Notes: a model not told the origin generated them from the sequence alone. Counted from the first letter of the stretch, positions 33,121 to 43,446 are shown. The stretch: DNA of 64,000 bases from Serratia sp. FDAARGOS_506 (GCF_003812745.1 NZ_CP033831.1:186001-250000), one strand, 5' to 3'. Translations and numbers: made by a program.

Positions 33121-35288
33121 GGCGCCTCCTGATTCGGCGTGTAACGCTTGCGCAGCCGCAGGCGCACCGCCTCCGCCAGCGTGTTGAACACGAAGGTGAA
33201 GACAAACAGCACCAACGCGGTCAGGAACAGCACGCGGTAATGGCTGCTACCGGAGACCGCCTCCGGCATTTCAATGGCGATATTGGCCGCCAGCGCCCGC
33301 AGCCCCTGGAACAGGCTGCCGTCGATAATCGGGGTGTTGCCGGTGGCCATCAGCACGATCATGGTTTCCCCCACCGCGCGGCCAAAACCGATCATCAGCG
33401 CGGAGAATATACCGGCGCTGGCGGAAGGTAGCACCACCTTGATCACCGTCTGCCACTGGGTAGCGCCCAGCGCCAAAGAACCTTGGCTCAGGGTGGCCGG
33501 CACGCTGAACAGCGCGTCCTCCGCCAGCGAGAAGATGATCGGCACCAGCGCGAAGCCCATCGCCACGCCCACTACCAGCGCATTGCGCTGGTCGTAATTA
33601 CCCCCCAGCCAGAAATGCAGCGGCTCACCGAACAGCGCCACCTCCAGCCGCGGCCCCAGGCTGAGCGCCAGCCACACCGTCAACGCCAGCAGCGGCAACA
33701 GCAACAGCAGATCGACCCCCGGCCGGCAGCGTGGCATAAAGCGATGGGTCAACGCGCCGCACAGCAGCACCGCCGCCGCCAGCAGCAGCGGCAATGCCAG
33801 CACCGCCAACAGATACTGCTCGATGATCGGCGCCAGCCAAATGCCGGCCACCAGCCCGATCACCACCGTCGGCAGCGCGCCCATCACTTCGATAGACGGT
33901 TTGATCACCCGCCGCAACCCCGGCGTCATAAAGTAAGCGGTATAGATGGCGCCGGCCAGCGCCAGGGGAATGGCGAACAGCATCGCGTAAGCCGCCGCCT
34001 TGAAGGTGCCGAAGATCACCGGCATCAGGCTGAATTTGGGTTGGTAACTGTCTTCGCCGGAGGTGGACTGCCAGACGTAGGCCGGCTGCGGGTAGTTCTC
34101 ATACCACACCTTGCCCCACAGCGAACGCCAGGTAACGTCCGGATACGGGTTGTCGAGCGCATAGCGCTGCCAGCCCTGTGCGTTCTCCAGCAGCAGGCCA
34201 TCGCCGCGCGGCGCGAACGCCATCTGCTGCACCTCCGCCCCCAAACGGGTATTCAGCAGCGGCTGCGGTTGAATGGTGGAGAATAACGAGAAACCGCCAT
34301 CAGGCCGCAGGGTAGCAAATACCCGGCGGTAAGGCTCGGCCACCGTCAGCTCTTGCCCGTCGGCGCCGTGGTCGAAATGTTGCACCGGCGTCAGGCGCCA
34401 GCGCTGCTCTTTTTCCACCTCGAACCACTCGCGCAGATTGCCGTCGGCGCCCTTGACCAGCAGCGCGCTGCCGCCGGGGAGCGCCGTCATCTGATACGGG
34501 GCATGCTCGCCCAAAGTGCGCGTTTCACGCAGCTGCAGCTGCGCGCCGTCGATCTCATAACGCGTCAGCCGATTGCCGGTCAACAGATAAAGCTGGCGGC
34601 CATCCGGCGTCAGCACCAGTTGCTCTGCATCGTGCTCCAGCGGGCTTTCGCTGAACTGCGGCGGCCGCTCAGGGCTGAAACGGCCGAACACCAGGCGCCG
34701 ATCGTCGGTCACCCCGGCCAGCAGATATTGCCCGCGATGCACATCCGCCAGCGACAGCAGCTTCAGCGGTTTACGTTGCGGATCCAGCGCCAATGGCTGC
34801 TGCCCGAGCGGGAACAGCCACTGCGGCCGGCCGTTTTCCGCCGCCGCGAAATCCGCGCGCGCCACCACCAACCGGCCGTCGGCCTGCGCCAGCGCAAACA
34901 GATCGCGCTCTCCGGCGGCCTGCGCGAGCAGCGCCGGTTTAGCCAGCAGCGTCTGCTGCGCCAGCGGTGCCTGAGTCTGGCCGCTCGGTGCCGGCGTCAG
35001 GCGATAAAACTGCCCCGCGCCCTGCGCATCGATGCGGTAACCGACACGCTGCTGCACGTCCATGCCCAGCGCCAGCGCCGGGGCCGACACCGCAATCGGC
35101 AACGGCTGCGCCTGGCCGAGCGAGGCCGGTTTGAACAGCGGCAGCACTGCAAACAGCAAATAGACGAAGATCAGCATCAACGTCATCAGCACCATCAGCC
35201 CGCTGGCGGTTACTGCCGCCTGCACGCCGCGGTCGATGCGCCCGCGCATGCGATCTCGGGGATGTTGATTGGCCGTCGTCTGTGTCAT
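33117..35288 (-). CDS. pstC: Phosphate ABC permease PstC, extended form
   Basis: A 723-residue permease against about 319 in E. coli PstC. After one N-terminal helix (about 25-50) there is a periplasmic domain of about 350 residues with repeated beta-rich blocks (for example LTPDGRQLYLLTGNRLTRYE), suggestive of a beta-propeller. Six membrane helices follow, with EVMGALPTVVIGLVAGIWLA, the coupling loop TLSQGSLALGATQWQT and GRAVGETMIVLMATG. It is the first gene of the unit and lies behind a Pho box at 35345. Such enlarged PstC/PstA pairs next to ppk are known in related bacteria; whether they carry phosphate alone is uncertain. Confidence 0.87.
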   Translation of the reverse strand: MTQTTANQHPRDRMRGRIDRGVQAAVTASGLMVLMTLMLIFVYLLFAVLPLFKPASLGQAQPLPIAVSAPALALGMDVQQRVGYRIDAQGAGQFYRLTPAPSGQTQAPLAQQTLLAKPALLAQAAGERDLFALAQADGRLVVARADFAAAENGRPQWLFPLGQQPLALDPQRKPLKLLSLADVHRGQYLLAGVTDDRRLVFGRFSPERPPQFSESPLEHDAEQLVLTPDGRQLYLLTGNRLTRYEIDGAQLQLRETRTLGEHAPYQMTALPGGSALLVKGADGNLREWFEVEKEQRWRLTPVQHFDHGADGQELTVAEPYRRVFATLRPDGGFSLFSTIQPQPLLNTRLGAEVQQMAFAPRGDGLLLENAQGWQRYALDNPYPDVTWRSLWGKVWYENYPQPAYVWQSTSGEDSYQPKFSLMPVIFGTFKAAAYAMLFAIPLALAGAIYTAYFMTPGLRRVIKPSIEVMGALPTVVIGLVAGIWLAPIIEQYLLAVLALPLLLAAAVLLCGALTHRFMPRCRPGVDLLLLLPLLALTVWLALSLGPRLEVALFGEPLHFWLGGNYDQRNALVVGVAMGFALVPIIFSLAEDALFSVPATLSQGSLALGATQWQTVIKVVLPSASAGIFSALMIGFGRAVGETMIVLMATGNTPIIDGSLFQGLRALAANIAIEMPEAVSGSSHYRVLFLTALVLFVFTFVFNTLAEAVRLRLRKRYTPNQEAP

Positions 35289-35344
35289 GTGTCTCGCTGT
35301 CGCTGATGTAATCGGGCTTGCGCCGTAAGATAACCGGGCATCTT

Positions 35345-35373
35345 ATGTCAGTTTTATGACGTTTGCATGACAA
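35345..35373 (-). promoter_or_regulatory. Pho box (three PhoB half-sites) upstream of pstC
   Basis: Read on the minus strand, TTGTCAT, ACGTCAT and CTGACAT occur in phase every 11 bases with AT-rich spacers. This is the PhoB direct-repeat architecture (consensus CTGTCAT). The nearest gene is pstC, 57 bases downstream; ppk lies 312 bases away on the other strand and might also respond. It predicts induction by phosphate limitation. Confidence 0.85.
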
Positions 35374-35684
35374 AGTTACCCGCACTAACCCAGGTTTTTT
35401 ACACTGCAAACAGACAATATGGCGTTGATATATTGCTGAAAAATGAACGCAGATACGCTTGATATCGCCAAAAATAAGCCTGCAAACCGTAATTTAATGC
35501 TGTTCATTCCATCACCGTGTGCCCTGCATCGGCGAAAATTTATTGCCGCCGAAAAACGCCGCGCGCCAACGCAATGGATATGTTGGACTTTCCTGTCAAT
35601 CTCTCGCAATAATGATGAAGGACACTAGAGCGGCATCCGGGCGCTGCGTCCCGGATCCTATTCTAAATTTGAACTGGAGTGGCA
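35374..35684. other. Leader region of ppk
   Basis: About 310 bp between the Pho box and ppk. ATCCGGG and CCCGGAT (about 35635-35656) form a 7-bp hairpin about 30 bases before the ppk start, perhaps part of the 5' untranslated region. No coding frame here is convincing. Confidence 0.4.
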
Positions 35685-37748
35685 ATGGGTCAGGAAAAGC
35701 TCTACATCGAAAAAGAACTAAGCTGGTTATCCTTTAATGAACGCGTGTTGCAGGAAGCCGCAGATAAGAGCAATCCCCTGATTGAACGTATGCGTTTTCT
35801 GGGCATTTACTCCAACAACCTCGACGAGTTCTATAAAGTCCGCTTCGCCGATCTCAAACGGCGCATCCTGATCAGCGAAGAACAAGGCTCCGCCGGCGCC
35901 TCGCGCCACCTGCTGAAAAAGATCCAGGCCAAGGTGCTGAAAACCGATCAGGAGTTCGACGGCCTGTACAACGATCTGCTGCTGGAAATGGCGCGCAATC
36001 AGATCTTCCTGATCAACGAACGCCAGGTGTCCGAGAACCAGCAAATCTGGCTGCGGCAATATTTCAAACAGCATCTGCGCCAGCACATCACGCCGATCCT
36101 GATCAACCACGACACCAACCTGGTGCAGTTCCTGAAAGACGATTACACCTACCTGGCGGTGGAGATCATCCGCGGCGCGCGCATCGACTATGCGCTGCTG
36201 GAGATCCCCTCCGACAAGGTGCCGCGCTTCGTCAATCTGCCGCCGGAAGCGCCGCGCCGCCGTAAGCCGATGATCCTGCTGGACAACATTCTGCGCTACT
36301 GCCTGGACGATATCTTCAAGGGCTTCTTCGACTACGACGCGCTCAACGCCTACTCGATGAAAATGACCCGCGACGCGGAGTACGATCTGGTCACCGAAAT
36401 GGAATCCAGCCTGCTGGAACTGATGTCCTCCAGCCTGAAACAGCGCCTGACCGCCGAGCCGGTGCGCTTCGTGTATCAGCGCGACATGCCGAACGAAATG
36501 GTGGAACTGCTGCGCGGCAAGCTGGGCATCTCCAACTACGATTCGGTGATCGCCGGCGGCCGCTACCACAACTTCAAGGATTTCATCAGTTTCCCGAACG
36601 TCGGCAAGGCCAACCTGGTCAACAAGCCGCTGCCGCGCCTGCGCCACATCTGGTTCGACGGTTTCCGCAACGGCTTCGACGCCATTCGCGAAAAAGACGT
36701 GCTGCTCTACTACCCGTACCACACCTTCGAGCACGTGCTGGAGCTGCTGCGCCAGGCGTCGTTCGATCCGAGCGTGTTGGCTATCAAGATCAACATCTAC
36801 CGGGTGGCGAAAGATTCGCGCATCATCGAATCGATGATCCACGCCGCGCACAACGGCAAGAAAGTTACGGTGGTGGTCGAGCTGCAGGCGCGCTTCGACG
36901 AAGAGGCCAACATTCACTGGGCGAAACGCCTGACCGAAGCCGGCGTGCACGTGATCTTCTCCGCACCGGGCCTGAAAATCCACGCCAAACTGTTCCTGAT
37001 TTCGCGCCGTGAAGGCGATGAAATTGTGCGCTATGCTCATATCGGTACCGGCAACTTTAACGAAAAAACCGCGCGCATCTACACCGACTATTCGCTGTTG
37101 ACCGCCGACTCACGCATCACCAACGAGGTGCGCCGGGTATTCAACTTTATCGAGAACCCCTACCGGCCGGTCACCTTCGACAACCTGATGGTGTCGCCGC
37201 AGAACTCGCGCCTGAAGCTGTATGAGCTGATCGACAACGAAATCGCCAACGCCCAGGCCGGGGAACAGGCCGGCATTATGTTGAAAATTAATAATCTGGT
37301 GGATAAAGGGCTGGTAGATCGGTTATATACCGCGTCCGGCGCCGGCGTGAAGATCCGCCTGCTGGTGCGGGGCATGTGTTCCCTGATTCCCAACCTGCCG
37401 GGGATCAGCGACAATATTCAGGTGATCAGCATCGTCGATCGCTTTTTGGAACACGATCGGGTTTACGTTTTCGACAATAAAGGTGACAAACGGGTGTATC
37501 TGTCCTCCGCCGACTGGATGACCCGTAACATAGATTACCGTATCGAAGTGGCGGTATCGCTGCTGGATCCGGCGCTGAAACAGCGCGTTCTGGACATCCT
37601 GGAGATCCTGTTCAGCGATACGGTCAAGGCCCGTTATGTGGATAAAGAACTGAGCAACCAGTACGTGCCGCGCGGCAACCGCCGCAAAGTGCGTGCCCAG
37701 GTGGCTATTTACGAGTATTTAAAAGCTCTGGAACAACCAGGACAGTAG
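35685..37748 (+). CDS. ppk: Polyphosphate kinase 1
   Basis: Membrane-associated enzyme that polymerises the gamma phosphate of ATP into polyphosphate and is needed for stress survival and motility. ATG 35685 follows TGGAGTGGCA and gives [20 protein letters not shown], the E. coli start. The protein (687 residues) carries the phosphorylated-His region [17 protein letters not shown] and [17 protein letters not shown], and the ATP-contacting [15 protein letters not shown]. It is followed after ten bases by ppx, the classic operon. The divergent, Pho-controlled pst genes link phosphate uptake with storage. Confidence 0.97.
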   Translation: MGQEKLYIEKELSWLSFNERVLQEAADKSNPLIERMRFLGIYSNNLDEFYKVRFADLKRRILISEEQGSAGASRHLLKKIQAKVLKTDQEFDGLYNDLLLEMARNQIFLINERQVSENQQIWLRQYFKQHLRQHITPILINHDTNLVQFLKDDYTYLAVEIIRGARIDYALLEIPSDKVPRFVNLPPEAPRRRKPMILLDNILRYCLDDIFKGFFDYDALNAYSMKMTRDAEYDLVTEMESSLLELMSSSLKQRLTAEPVRFVYQRDMPNEMVELLRGKLGISNYDSVIAGGRYHNFKDFISFPNVGKANLVNKPLPRLRHIWFDGFRNGFDAIREKDVLLYYPYHTFEHVLELLRQASFDPSVLAIKINIYRVAKDSRIIESMIHAAHNGKKVTVVVELQARFDEEANIHWAKRLTEAGVHVIFSAPGLKIHAKLFLISRREGDEIVRYAHIGTGNFNEKTARIYTDYSLLTADSRITNEVRRVFNFIENPYRPVTFDNLMVSPQNSRLKLYELIDNEIANAQAGEQAGIMLKINNLVDKGLVDRLYTASGAGVKIRLLVRGMCSLIPNLPGISDNIQVISIVDRFLEHDRVYVFDNKGDKRVYLSSADWMTRNIDYRIEVAVSLLDPALKQRVLDILEILFSDTVKARYVDKELSNQYVPRGNRRKVRAQVAIYEYLKALEQPGQ

Positions 37749-37758
37749 GCCAGCAACT

Positions 37759-39309
37759 ATGCCGCTAAAAAACACTGCAACGAACAAACCGCAGGAAATC
37801 GCCGCCATCGACCTCGGGTCGAACAGTTTCCACATGGTGATCGCCCGCGTCGTCAACGGCGCCTTACAGGTATTGGGCCGTTTAAAACAGCGGGTGCATC
37901 TCGCCGACGGATTGGACAGCAACAACGTACTCAGTGAAGAGGCGATAGAACGCGGCCTGGCCTGCCTGGCCCTGTTTGCCGAACGGCTGCAGGGCTTCCC
38001 GGCGGATAACGTCACCATCGTCGGGACTCACACCCTGCGTCAGGCGGTGAACGCCGAAGTGTTCCTCAAGCGCGCCGCCAAAGTGATCCCCTACCCGATC
38101 GAAATCATCGCCGGTCAGGAAGAAGCGCGTCTGATCTTCATGGGCGTGGAGCACACTCAGCCGGAGAAAGGCCGCAAGCTGGTGATCGACATCGGCGGCG
38201 GCTCCACCGAGCTGGTGATCGGCGAAGACTTCGAGCCGCTGCTGGCGGAAAGCCGCCGCATGGGCTGCGTCAGCTTCGCCCAGCTGTTCTTCCCGGGCGG
38301 CGAGATCAGCAAAAACAACTTCCGCCGCGCGCGGCTGGCGGCGGCGCAGAAGCTGGAAACGCTGGCCTGGCAGTACCGCATTCAGGGCTGGCAGTATGCG
38401 CTGGGCGCCTCGGGCACCATCAAGGCCGCCCATGAAGTGCTGGTGGCGATGGGGGAAAAAGACGGTCTGATCACTCTGGAACGCCTGGAAATGCTCGCCG
38501 AGCAGGTGCTGCAGTTCAAAAGCTTCAGCTCGTTGAGCCTGCCGGGCCTGTCGGAAGATCGCCAATCGGTGTTCGTGCCGGGGCTAGCTATTCTGTGCGG
38601 CGTGTTCGACGCGCTGGCGATACGCGATCTGCGCCTGTCCGACGGCGCGCTGCGCGAAGGCGTGCTGTATGAAATGGAAGGCCGTTTCCGCCACCAGGAC
38701 ATCCGCAGCCGCACCGCCAAGAGCCTGGCCGATCACTACAACATCGACCGCGAACAGGCCAAACGGGTGCTGGAAACCACCGAGCTGCTCTACTCGCAGT
38801 GGATGGCGCAAAACACCAAGCTGGCTCACCCGCAGCTGGAGGCCCTGCTGAAATGGGCCGCCATGCTGCACGAAGTGGGGCTGAGCATCAACCACAGCGG
38901 CATGCACCGCCATTCGGCCTACATTCTGCAAAACTCCAACCTGCCTGGCTTCAACCAAGAACAGCAACTGCTGCTGGCGGCTCTGGTGCGCTTCCACCGT
39001 AAGGCGATCAAGCTGGAAGAGCTGCCGCGCCTCAACCTGTTCAAGAAGAAACACTACCTGCCGCTGATCCAGCTGCTGCGTCTGAGCACCCTGCTCAACA
39101 ACCAGCGTCAGTCGACTACCACGCCGGAAACGCTGCGCCTGACCACCGACGACAACCACTGGACGCTGCGCTTCCCGGCCGGCTACCTGGCGCAGAACAA
39201 CCTGGTGCAGCTCGATTTCGAACGCGAGCAGGCCTACTGGAACGACGTCGTCGGCTGGAAGCTGCTGATCGACGAAGAAGGCTCGCAAGACGAACAGCGC
39301 TCCGCCTGA
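37759..39309 (+). CDS. ppx: Exopolyphosphatase Ppx
   Basis: Processively releases orthophosphate from the ends of polyphosphate. A 516-residue ASKHA-fold protein (E. coli 513). Phosphate-binding loops are [16 protein letters not shown] (N-terminus) and [15 protein letters not shown] (about 145). An HD-like C-terminal part contains [20 protein letters not shown]. It shares an operon with ppk, so synthesis and breakdown are controlled together. A terminator follows at 39317. Confidence 0.97.
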   Translation: MPLKNTATNKPQEIAAIDLGSNSFHMVIARVVNGALQVLGRLKQRVHLADGLDSNNVLSEEAIERGLACLALFAERLQGFPADNVTIVGTHTLRQAVNAEVFLKRAAKVIPYPIEIIAGQEEARLIFMGVEHTQPEKGRKLVIDIGGGSTELVIGEDFEPLLAESRRMGCVSFAQLFFPGGEISKNNFRRARLAAAQKLETLAWQYRIQGWQYALGASGTIKAAHEVLVAMGEKDGLITLERLEMLAEQVLQFKSFSSLSLPGLSEDRQSVFVPGLAILCGVFDALAIRDLRLSDGALREGVLYEMEGRFRHQDIRSRTAKSLADHYNIDREQAKRVLETTELLYSQWMAQNTKLAHPQLEALLKWAAMLHEVGLSINHSGMHRHSAYILQNSNLPGFNQEQQLLLAALVRFHRKAIKLEELPRLNLFKKKHYLPLIQLLRLSTLLNNQRQSTTTPETLRLTTDDNHWTLRFPAGYLAQNNLVQLDFEREQAYWNDVVGWKLLIDEEGSQDEQRSA

Positions 39310-39316
39310 TCCCCCG

Positions 39317-39340
39317 CCCCCTGCCAGACAGGGGGTTTTT
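39317..39340 (+). terminator. Terminator of ppk-ppx
   Basis: CCCCCTG-ccaga-CAGGGGG followed by TTTTT. Confidence 0.88.
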
Positions 39341-39490
39341 CTTTCCGCCCTCGCCCCGTCAACCTAAACGAAACCCTAATGCGCCATGCCGTGCCCCGGA
39401 AAAAAATGGACAACTTTTGTCATCAGCGCCTAAAATCCGGTTACAAATTCTCGAGCGAATAACACAGGACACCGGCATACCGGGTGATAT

Positions 39491-39673
39491 ATGCGCAAGA
39501 AAACCACCGGACAGATGACGAAGATAGTGTTGTTTATCAGCTTTATCATTTTAGTCGGCCGACTGCTGTACGCCGCCGTGGTGGCAGTGCCTCATCATCA
39601 GGAAAAAAAGCAGGCCGCTGCGCAAAACGCCGCCGAAGTCAGCGCGCCGCAACAGGACGCCTCCTCTGAATAA
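39491..39673 (+). CDS. yfgG: Small membrane protein YfgG
   Basis: A 60-residue protein with one membrane helix (about residues 10-33, MTKIVLFISFIILVGRLLYA) and a charged, Gln/Ala-rich tail. The pattern of a basic N-terminus, M-T-x-IVL-ISFI, GR-x-x-Y and HHQ-x-KK matches E. coli YfgG, which lies near ppx there too and has been linked to nickel and cobalt tolerance. The ribosome site is weak. The position between ppx and mgtE supports the assignment. Confidence 0.75.
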   Translation: MRKKTTGQMTKIVLFISFIILVGRLLYAAVVAVPHHQEKKQAAAQNAAEVSAPQQDASSE

Positions 39674-39776
39674 CCGCCGCGCCCCGTCCGTTTCATAAAA
39701 ATGACTCCGGCACTCGCTATGCTCTATCTTTTAATGAGCCTGCGTCAGGAACGCCGAGCGCCCGTTAAGGAACACC

Positions 39777-41210
39777 ATGTCAGCCGCAACCCATAACGTC
39801 AAAAAAGTCGCTGAACACCGCCAGCGCATTCTCACACTGCTGTTGAACAATAAGGAATTGGTCGACGGCATTCTCGGCCGGCCAGGGGATGAACACACCC
39901 TCAGCCAAAGCGAACTGCTGAACCAGACGGCGGAAATCACCGGCCTGTTGGACGATATGCACGCCGCCGACCTGGCGGACCTGCTGGAAGCGCTGCCGCA
40001 GGACGAACGTATGGCGCTGTGGCGGCTGGTGGGCAACAACAAGCGCGGCCAGACGCTGGTGGAGGTTGCCGAGCCGGTCTGGGACAGCCTGATCGAGGAA
40101 ATGAGCGACAAAGACCTGCTCAAGGCGATCAAAACGCTGGACGTTGACGAACAAGCCTATCTGGCGCAATACCTGCCGCGTAACCTGATGGGCCGCTTGC
40201 TGACCTCGCTGGAGCCGGAGCAGCGTGCCCAGGTGCGCGAGATGAGCCAGTACGCCAAAGACAGCGTCGGCTGGATGATGGACTTCGAACTGGTGACGGT
40301 GCGGCCGGACGTCACGCTCGGCGCGGTGCACCGCTTTTTGCGCATGCGCAAAACCATTCCCGACGCCACCGATAAACTGTTCGTCACCGACCGCAAAAAC
40401 ACCCTGCTGGGCGAGCTGCCGCTGACCGCAGTCCTGCTGAACGATCCGGAAATCCCGGTGCGCGAAGTGATGGACAGCGATCCCGCTACCTTTCAGCCTG
40501 AAGACAAGGCCGATGAAGCGGCCGGCGCCTTCGAACGTTACGACCTGATCAGCGCCCCGGTGGTTGACGCCAAGGGCAAGCTGATGGGCCGCCTGACCAT
40601 CGAAGAGATCGTCGACGCCGTCAACGAAGAGAGCGACACCAACCTGCGCCGCATGGGCGGTTTGAGCCCGGAAGAAGACGTATTCGCCCCGGTCAGCAAA
40701 GCGGTCAAGACCCGCTGGGCCTGGCTGGCGATCAACCTCTGCACCGCGTTCGTCGCTTCGCGAGTGATCGGCCTGTTCGAACATACCATTTCCCAACTGG
40801 TGGCGCTGGCGGCGCTGATGCCGATCGTCGCCGGCATCGGCGGCAACACCGGCAACCAGACCATCACCATGATCGTGCGCGCGCTGGCGCTGCACCAGAT
40901 CGAAGTCGGCAACATCTCGCGCCTGATGCTCAGAGAGCTGGGGGTGGCCATCATCAACGGCGTGGTGTGGGGCGGCATCATGGGCGTGATCACCTGGCTG
41001 CTGTACGGCGACGCGGCGATGGGCGGCGTGATGACGCTGGCCATGCTCCTCAACCTGCTGCTGGCGGCGCTGATGGGCGTGGTGATCCCGATGACCATGC
41101 TCAAACTGGGGCGCGATCCGGCGGTCGGCTCAAGCGTGCTCATTACCGCGTTGACCGACACCGGCGGCTTCTTCATCTTCCTCGGCCTCGCCACCCTGTT
41201 CCTGCTGTAA
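39777..41210 (+). CDS. mgtE: Magnesium transporter MgtE
   Basis: Mg2+-gated Mg2+ channel of the inner membrane. The 477 residues comprise a cytoplasmic N domain (about 25-160, superhelical, with MHAADLADLLEALP), two CBS domains (about 165-285, with LISAPVVDAKGKLMGRLTIE) and five membrane helices. The pore motif PIVAGIGGNTGNQTITMIVR is clear. AAGGA precedes ATG 39777. The gene stands alone behind a 100-bp gap in which I see no Mg2+ riboswitch. It ends at a terminator at 41236. Confidence 0.94.
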   Translation: MSAATHNVKKVAEHRQRILTLLLNNKELVDGILGRPGDEHTLSQSELLNQTAEITGLLDDMHAADLADLLEALPQDERMALWRLVGNNKRGQTLVEVAEPVWDSLIEEMSDKDLLKAIKTLDVDEQAYLAQYLPRNLMGRLLTSLEPEQRAQVREMSQYAKDSVGWMMDFELVTVRPDVTLGAVHRFLRMRKTIPDATDKLFVTDRKNTLLGELPLTAVLLNDPEIPVREVMDSDPATFQPEDKADEAAGAFERYDLISAPVVDAKGKLMGRLTIEEIVDAVNEESDTNLRRMGGLSPEEDVFAPVSKAVKTRWAWLAINLCTAFVASRVIGLFEHTISQLVALAALMPIVAGIGGNTGNQTITMIVRALALHQIEVGNISRLMLRELGVAIINGVVWGGIMGVITWLLYGDAAMGGVMTLAMLLNLLLAALMGVVIPMTMLKLGRDPAVGSSVLITALTDTGGFFIFLGLATLFLL

Positions 41211-41235
41211 TACGCCAAAAGCAGGCCCCCGCCTA

Positions 41236-41270
41236 ATGCTGGTCACTTAAGCCTGACTGGCATTTTTTTT
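41236..41270 (+). terminator. Terminator of mgtE
   Basis: ATGCTGGTCA and TGACTGGCAT pair over ten positions, with two G-U pairs, and lead into eight T residues. Confidence 0.75.
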
Positions 41271-41622
41271 ATCCAGTCTCTGTACGTGACGCGCAGGATA
41301 AATTGCCGTAAATGCCCAGAATTTCTCGGTTACTACAATGAACGGCAATGGGAGGGGCCGCGCCTTCGGCCCCTGGCTCGGTCGAGGTGCCTGAGCCACA
41401 TGCGGCATCTCGCTTTTATCGACCTAAAACATCACGAGTACTTCCAAAAGACGCTCACCGGGGCGCCGCACGTCTTGTCGTTCACATTATGTTAACCAAT
41501 ACGAGATTAGTGATATAAATAACACCTGAAGCTTAAACGATTAAGTAAGATGAAGCTCCCATGCGGACATCGACATATCCGTTGATTTTCCTAGACATGT
41601 GATAGCTCAGGGATAAGGGACT
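41271..41622. other. Gap with two strong tandem hairpins
   Basis: The 352 bp between the mgtE terminator and the Mu-HTH gene hold two adjacent stems: GGGGCCG with CGGCCCC (41354-41373, loop CGCCTT) and TGGCTC with GAGCCA (41374-41398). They could belong to a structured leader or RNA of unknown function. A 69-codon frame at 41286-41495 passes straight through both stems and is not supported. Confidence 0.4.
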
Positions 41623-41976
41623 ATGGAAAAGAAATGGTTTTCCGCCAGGGAACTGATGGGTAAAGCGGGGTTGCCCTCGACCCCGCAAGGGGTCAATCTG
41701 ATGGCCCGGCGCGAAGGCTGGGTCAGCCGCCGCCGCAGTGGCGTGCAGGGTAAAGCGCTGGAATACCATATCGACAGTCTGCCGTTCGGCGCGCGCAGCC
41801 TGTCGGCCTTGCGCGAGGCCGACCATCCGGACTACGACGTCAAACGCCAGGATCCGGTGCGGATCTGGATCGAATATTACTACCACCTGACGCCGACCGA
41901 GCGGGAAAAGCTGCTGACGTTCCTGATGCGCGAAGGCATGAGCCGCCTGCTGCAGCTGATCGACGCTCCCCGCTAG
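41623..41976 (+). CDS. Orphan Mu-type HTH DNA-binding protein
   Basis: A 117-residue protein whose first 55 residues match the HTH Mu-type domain found at the N-terminus of Mu transposase and repressors: KWFSARELMGKAGLPSTPQG, then REGWVSRRRSGVQGKALEYH and LP. The rest is helical. No transposase, other Mu gene or Mu-like end lies nearby, so it is a domesticated regulator or a relic. Its target is unknown. It converges with the alkA gene with 9 bases between. Confidence 0.85.
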   Translation: MEKKWFSARELMGKAGLPSTPQGVNLMARREGWVSRRRSGVQGKALEYHIDSLPFGARSLSALREADHPDYDVKRQDPVRIWIEYYYHLTPTEREKLLTFLMREGMSRLLQLIDAPR

Positions 41977-41985
41977 CCCGAATGC

Positions 41986-43446
41986 TCAATCCTCCCCTTC
42001 CGGCGCCCAACCGCCGTTGTGCCACAGGTGCAGCGTGGCGTAAGAACGCCACGGGCGCCAACGTTCGGCATAGCGTTCAATCTGGCGCGGCGTCATGCCG
42101 GGGAAACGCTGTTTGATCAGGTAGTCGCCGGCCAGAAACACGTCCGGCCAAGACCAGGCGCGCATCGCGATATAGCTGGCGGTCCAGCTGCCGATGCCCG
42201 GCAGCGCGGTTAGCGTCTTGATGCCCTGTTCGATATCCAGCACGTTGTCGAGCTGCAGCCGCCCTTCTCCCAATGCGCGGGCGATCTCGATCAACGCCGC
42301 CGCACGCTTCAGCTGTACCCCGAGCGGGCGCAGTTCTTCAGGTTGCAACCGCGCCACCCGTTCGGCGGCAGGAAAAACGTGGGTGATGCCTTCGTGCGGT
42401 GCCGCCAGCGGTTCCCCCCAACGTTCAGCCATCCGCCCGGCGAAGGTCGCGGCCATCTTAACGCTGACCAGTTGCCCCAACACCGCGCGCGCCGCCTGCT
42501 CGAAGCTGTTTACGCAGCCCGGCAAGCGCAGCCCCGGCGCATCGGCCGCCAGCGAACCCAGCGCCTCATTGATGCGATCCGGCGCGGCGTCCAAATCGAA
42601 CAGCAAGCGTACGCGGCGCAGCACCTCCGTCGTCACCAGACTGAGCGCCGGCGCGATCTCTATCCTGACCCGGTTGCGCGCTTCTTCCGGCTGCACGCTG
42701 AGCCAGCCACAATACTCCGTACCGCCCTGGCTGACTGAGATCGAACGCAGATAGCGGCGGCCCTCGACCCGCTCTACGCCCTGCACGGCGCGCGCCTGCA
42801 AGAAGTTCAGCATGCGATCCCAGTCATAGGGCGGCCGATAGCCCAGGTGGAACACCAGGCCGCTGGCGGCGGCCCGTTCACCGCGCGCACCGCCGCTGCG
42901 CAGCGCCGACGGAATCAGGCGATAGCGCGCCTTGAACAGCTCGTTGAAACGCCGCAGGCTGCCGAAACCGGCGGCGAACGCCACCTCGCTGAGCGGCAGG
43001 TCGGTATCCGCCAACAGGCGTTTGGCCTGCAGCAACCGGTGCGACTGTGCATAATCGATCGGCGAAGCGCCAAACTGTTCGGCGAAGATACGCCGCAGGT
43101 GGCGATCGGAAATGCCGAGCCGCGCCGCCAGCGCTTCGCAGCTGTGTTCGGACAGATAGCCCTGCTCGATGAGCTGCACCGCCACCTGCGCATAGCGGTT
43201 GCCCAGATCGATCAGCGCCAGGCCGGGCGCCAGTTCCGGCCGGCATTTAAGACAGGGGCGAAAGCCCGCCAGCTCGGCCGCCGCCGCGCTCGGATAGAAG
43301 GTGCAATTTTCCAGCTTCGGCGTGCGGGCGCTGCACACCGGGCGGCAATAAATGCCGGTGGAGGAGACGCCGACGAAAAAGCGGCCGTCGAATTTGCGGT
43401 CACGCGCGCGCAGCGCGTCGTACAACGCTTGCTGTTGGGTATTCAT
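41986..43446 (-). CDS. alkA: Ada-AlkA fusion: regulator and 3-methyladenine DNA glycosylase
   Basis: A 486-residue multidomain repair protein. Residues about 1-75 form an Ada-type zinc domain with four Cys (GIYCRPVCSA and FRPCLKC) that can accept methyl groups from phosphotriesters. Residues about 85-180 form an AraC helix-turn-helix (LGISDRHLRRIFAEQFGASP). The remainder is AlkA: its N-terminal domain, then the HhH-GPD core with LPGIGSWTASYIAMRAW and VFLAGDYL containing the catalytic Asp. E. coli AlkA has only the last part. It may both sense alkylation and excise bases. Start ATG 43446 is chosen at the Ada domain; 43476 is also possible. Confidence 0.9.
   Translation of the reverse strand: MNTQQQALYDALRARDRKFDGRFFVGVSSTGIYCRPVCSARTPKLENCTFYPSAAAAELAGFRPCLKCRPELAPGLALIDLGNRYAQVAVQLIEQGYLSEHSCEALAARLGISDRHLRRIFAEQFGASPIDYAQSHRLLQAKRLLADTDLPLSEVAFAAGFGSLRRFNELFKARYRLIPSALRSGGARGERAAASGLVFHLGYRPPYDWDRMLNFLQARAVQGVERVEGRRYLRSISVSQGGTEYCGWLSVQPEEARNRVRIEIAPALSLVTTEVLRRVRLLFDLDAAPDRINEALGSLAADAPGLRLPGCVNSFEQAARAVLGQLVSVKMAATFAGRMAERWGEPLAAPHEGITHVFPAAERVARLQPEELRPLGVQLKRAAALIEIARALGEGRLQLDNVLDIEQGIKTLTALPGIGSWTASYIAMRAWSWPDVFLAGDYLIKQRFPGMTPRQIERYAERWRPWRSYATLHLWHNGGWAPEGED

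Noticed and set aside
31363..33132. 589-codon plus-strand frame opposite pstA
   Set aside because: It is an antisense shadow; pstA is supported by permease motifs.
41286..41495. 69-codon frame between mgtE and the Mu-HTH gene
   Set aside because: It runs through two strong RNA stems and has no ribosome site or similarity.
41623..41976. Mu prophage remnant
   Set aside because: Only the HTH domain is present; no transposase, Mu late genes or att-like repeats were found around it.
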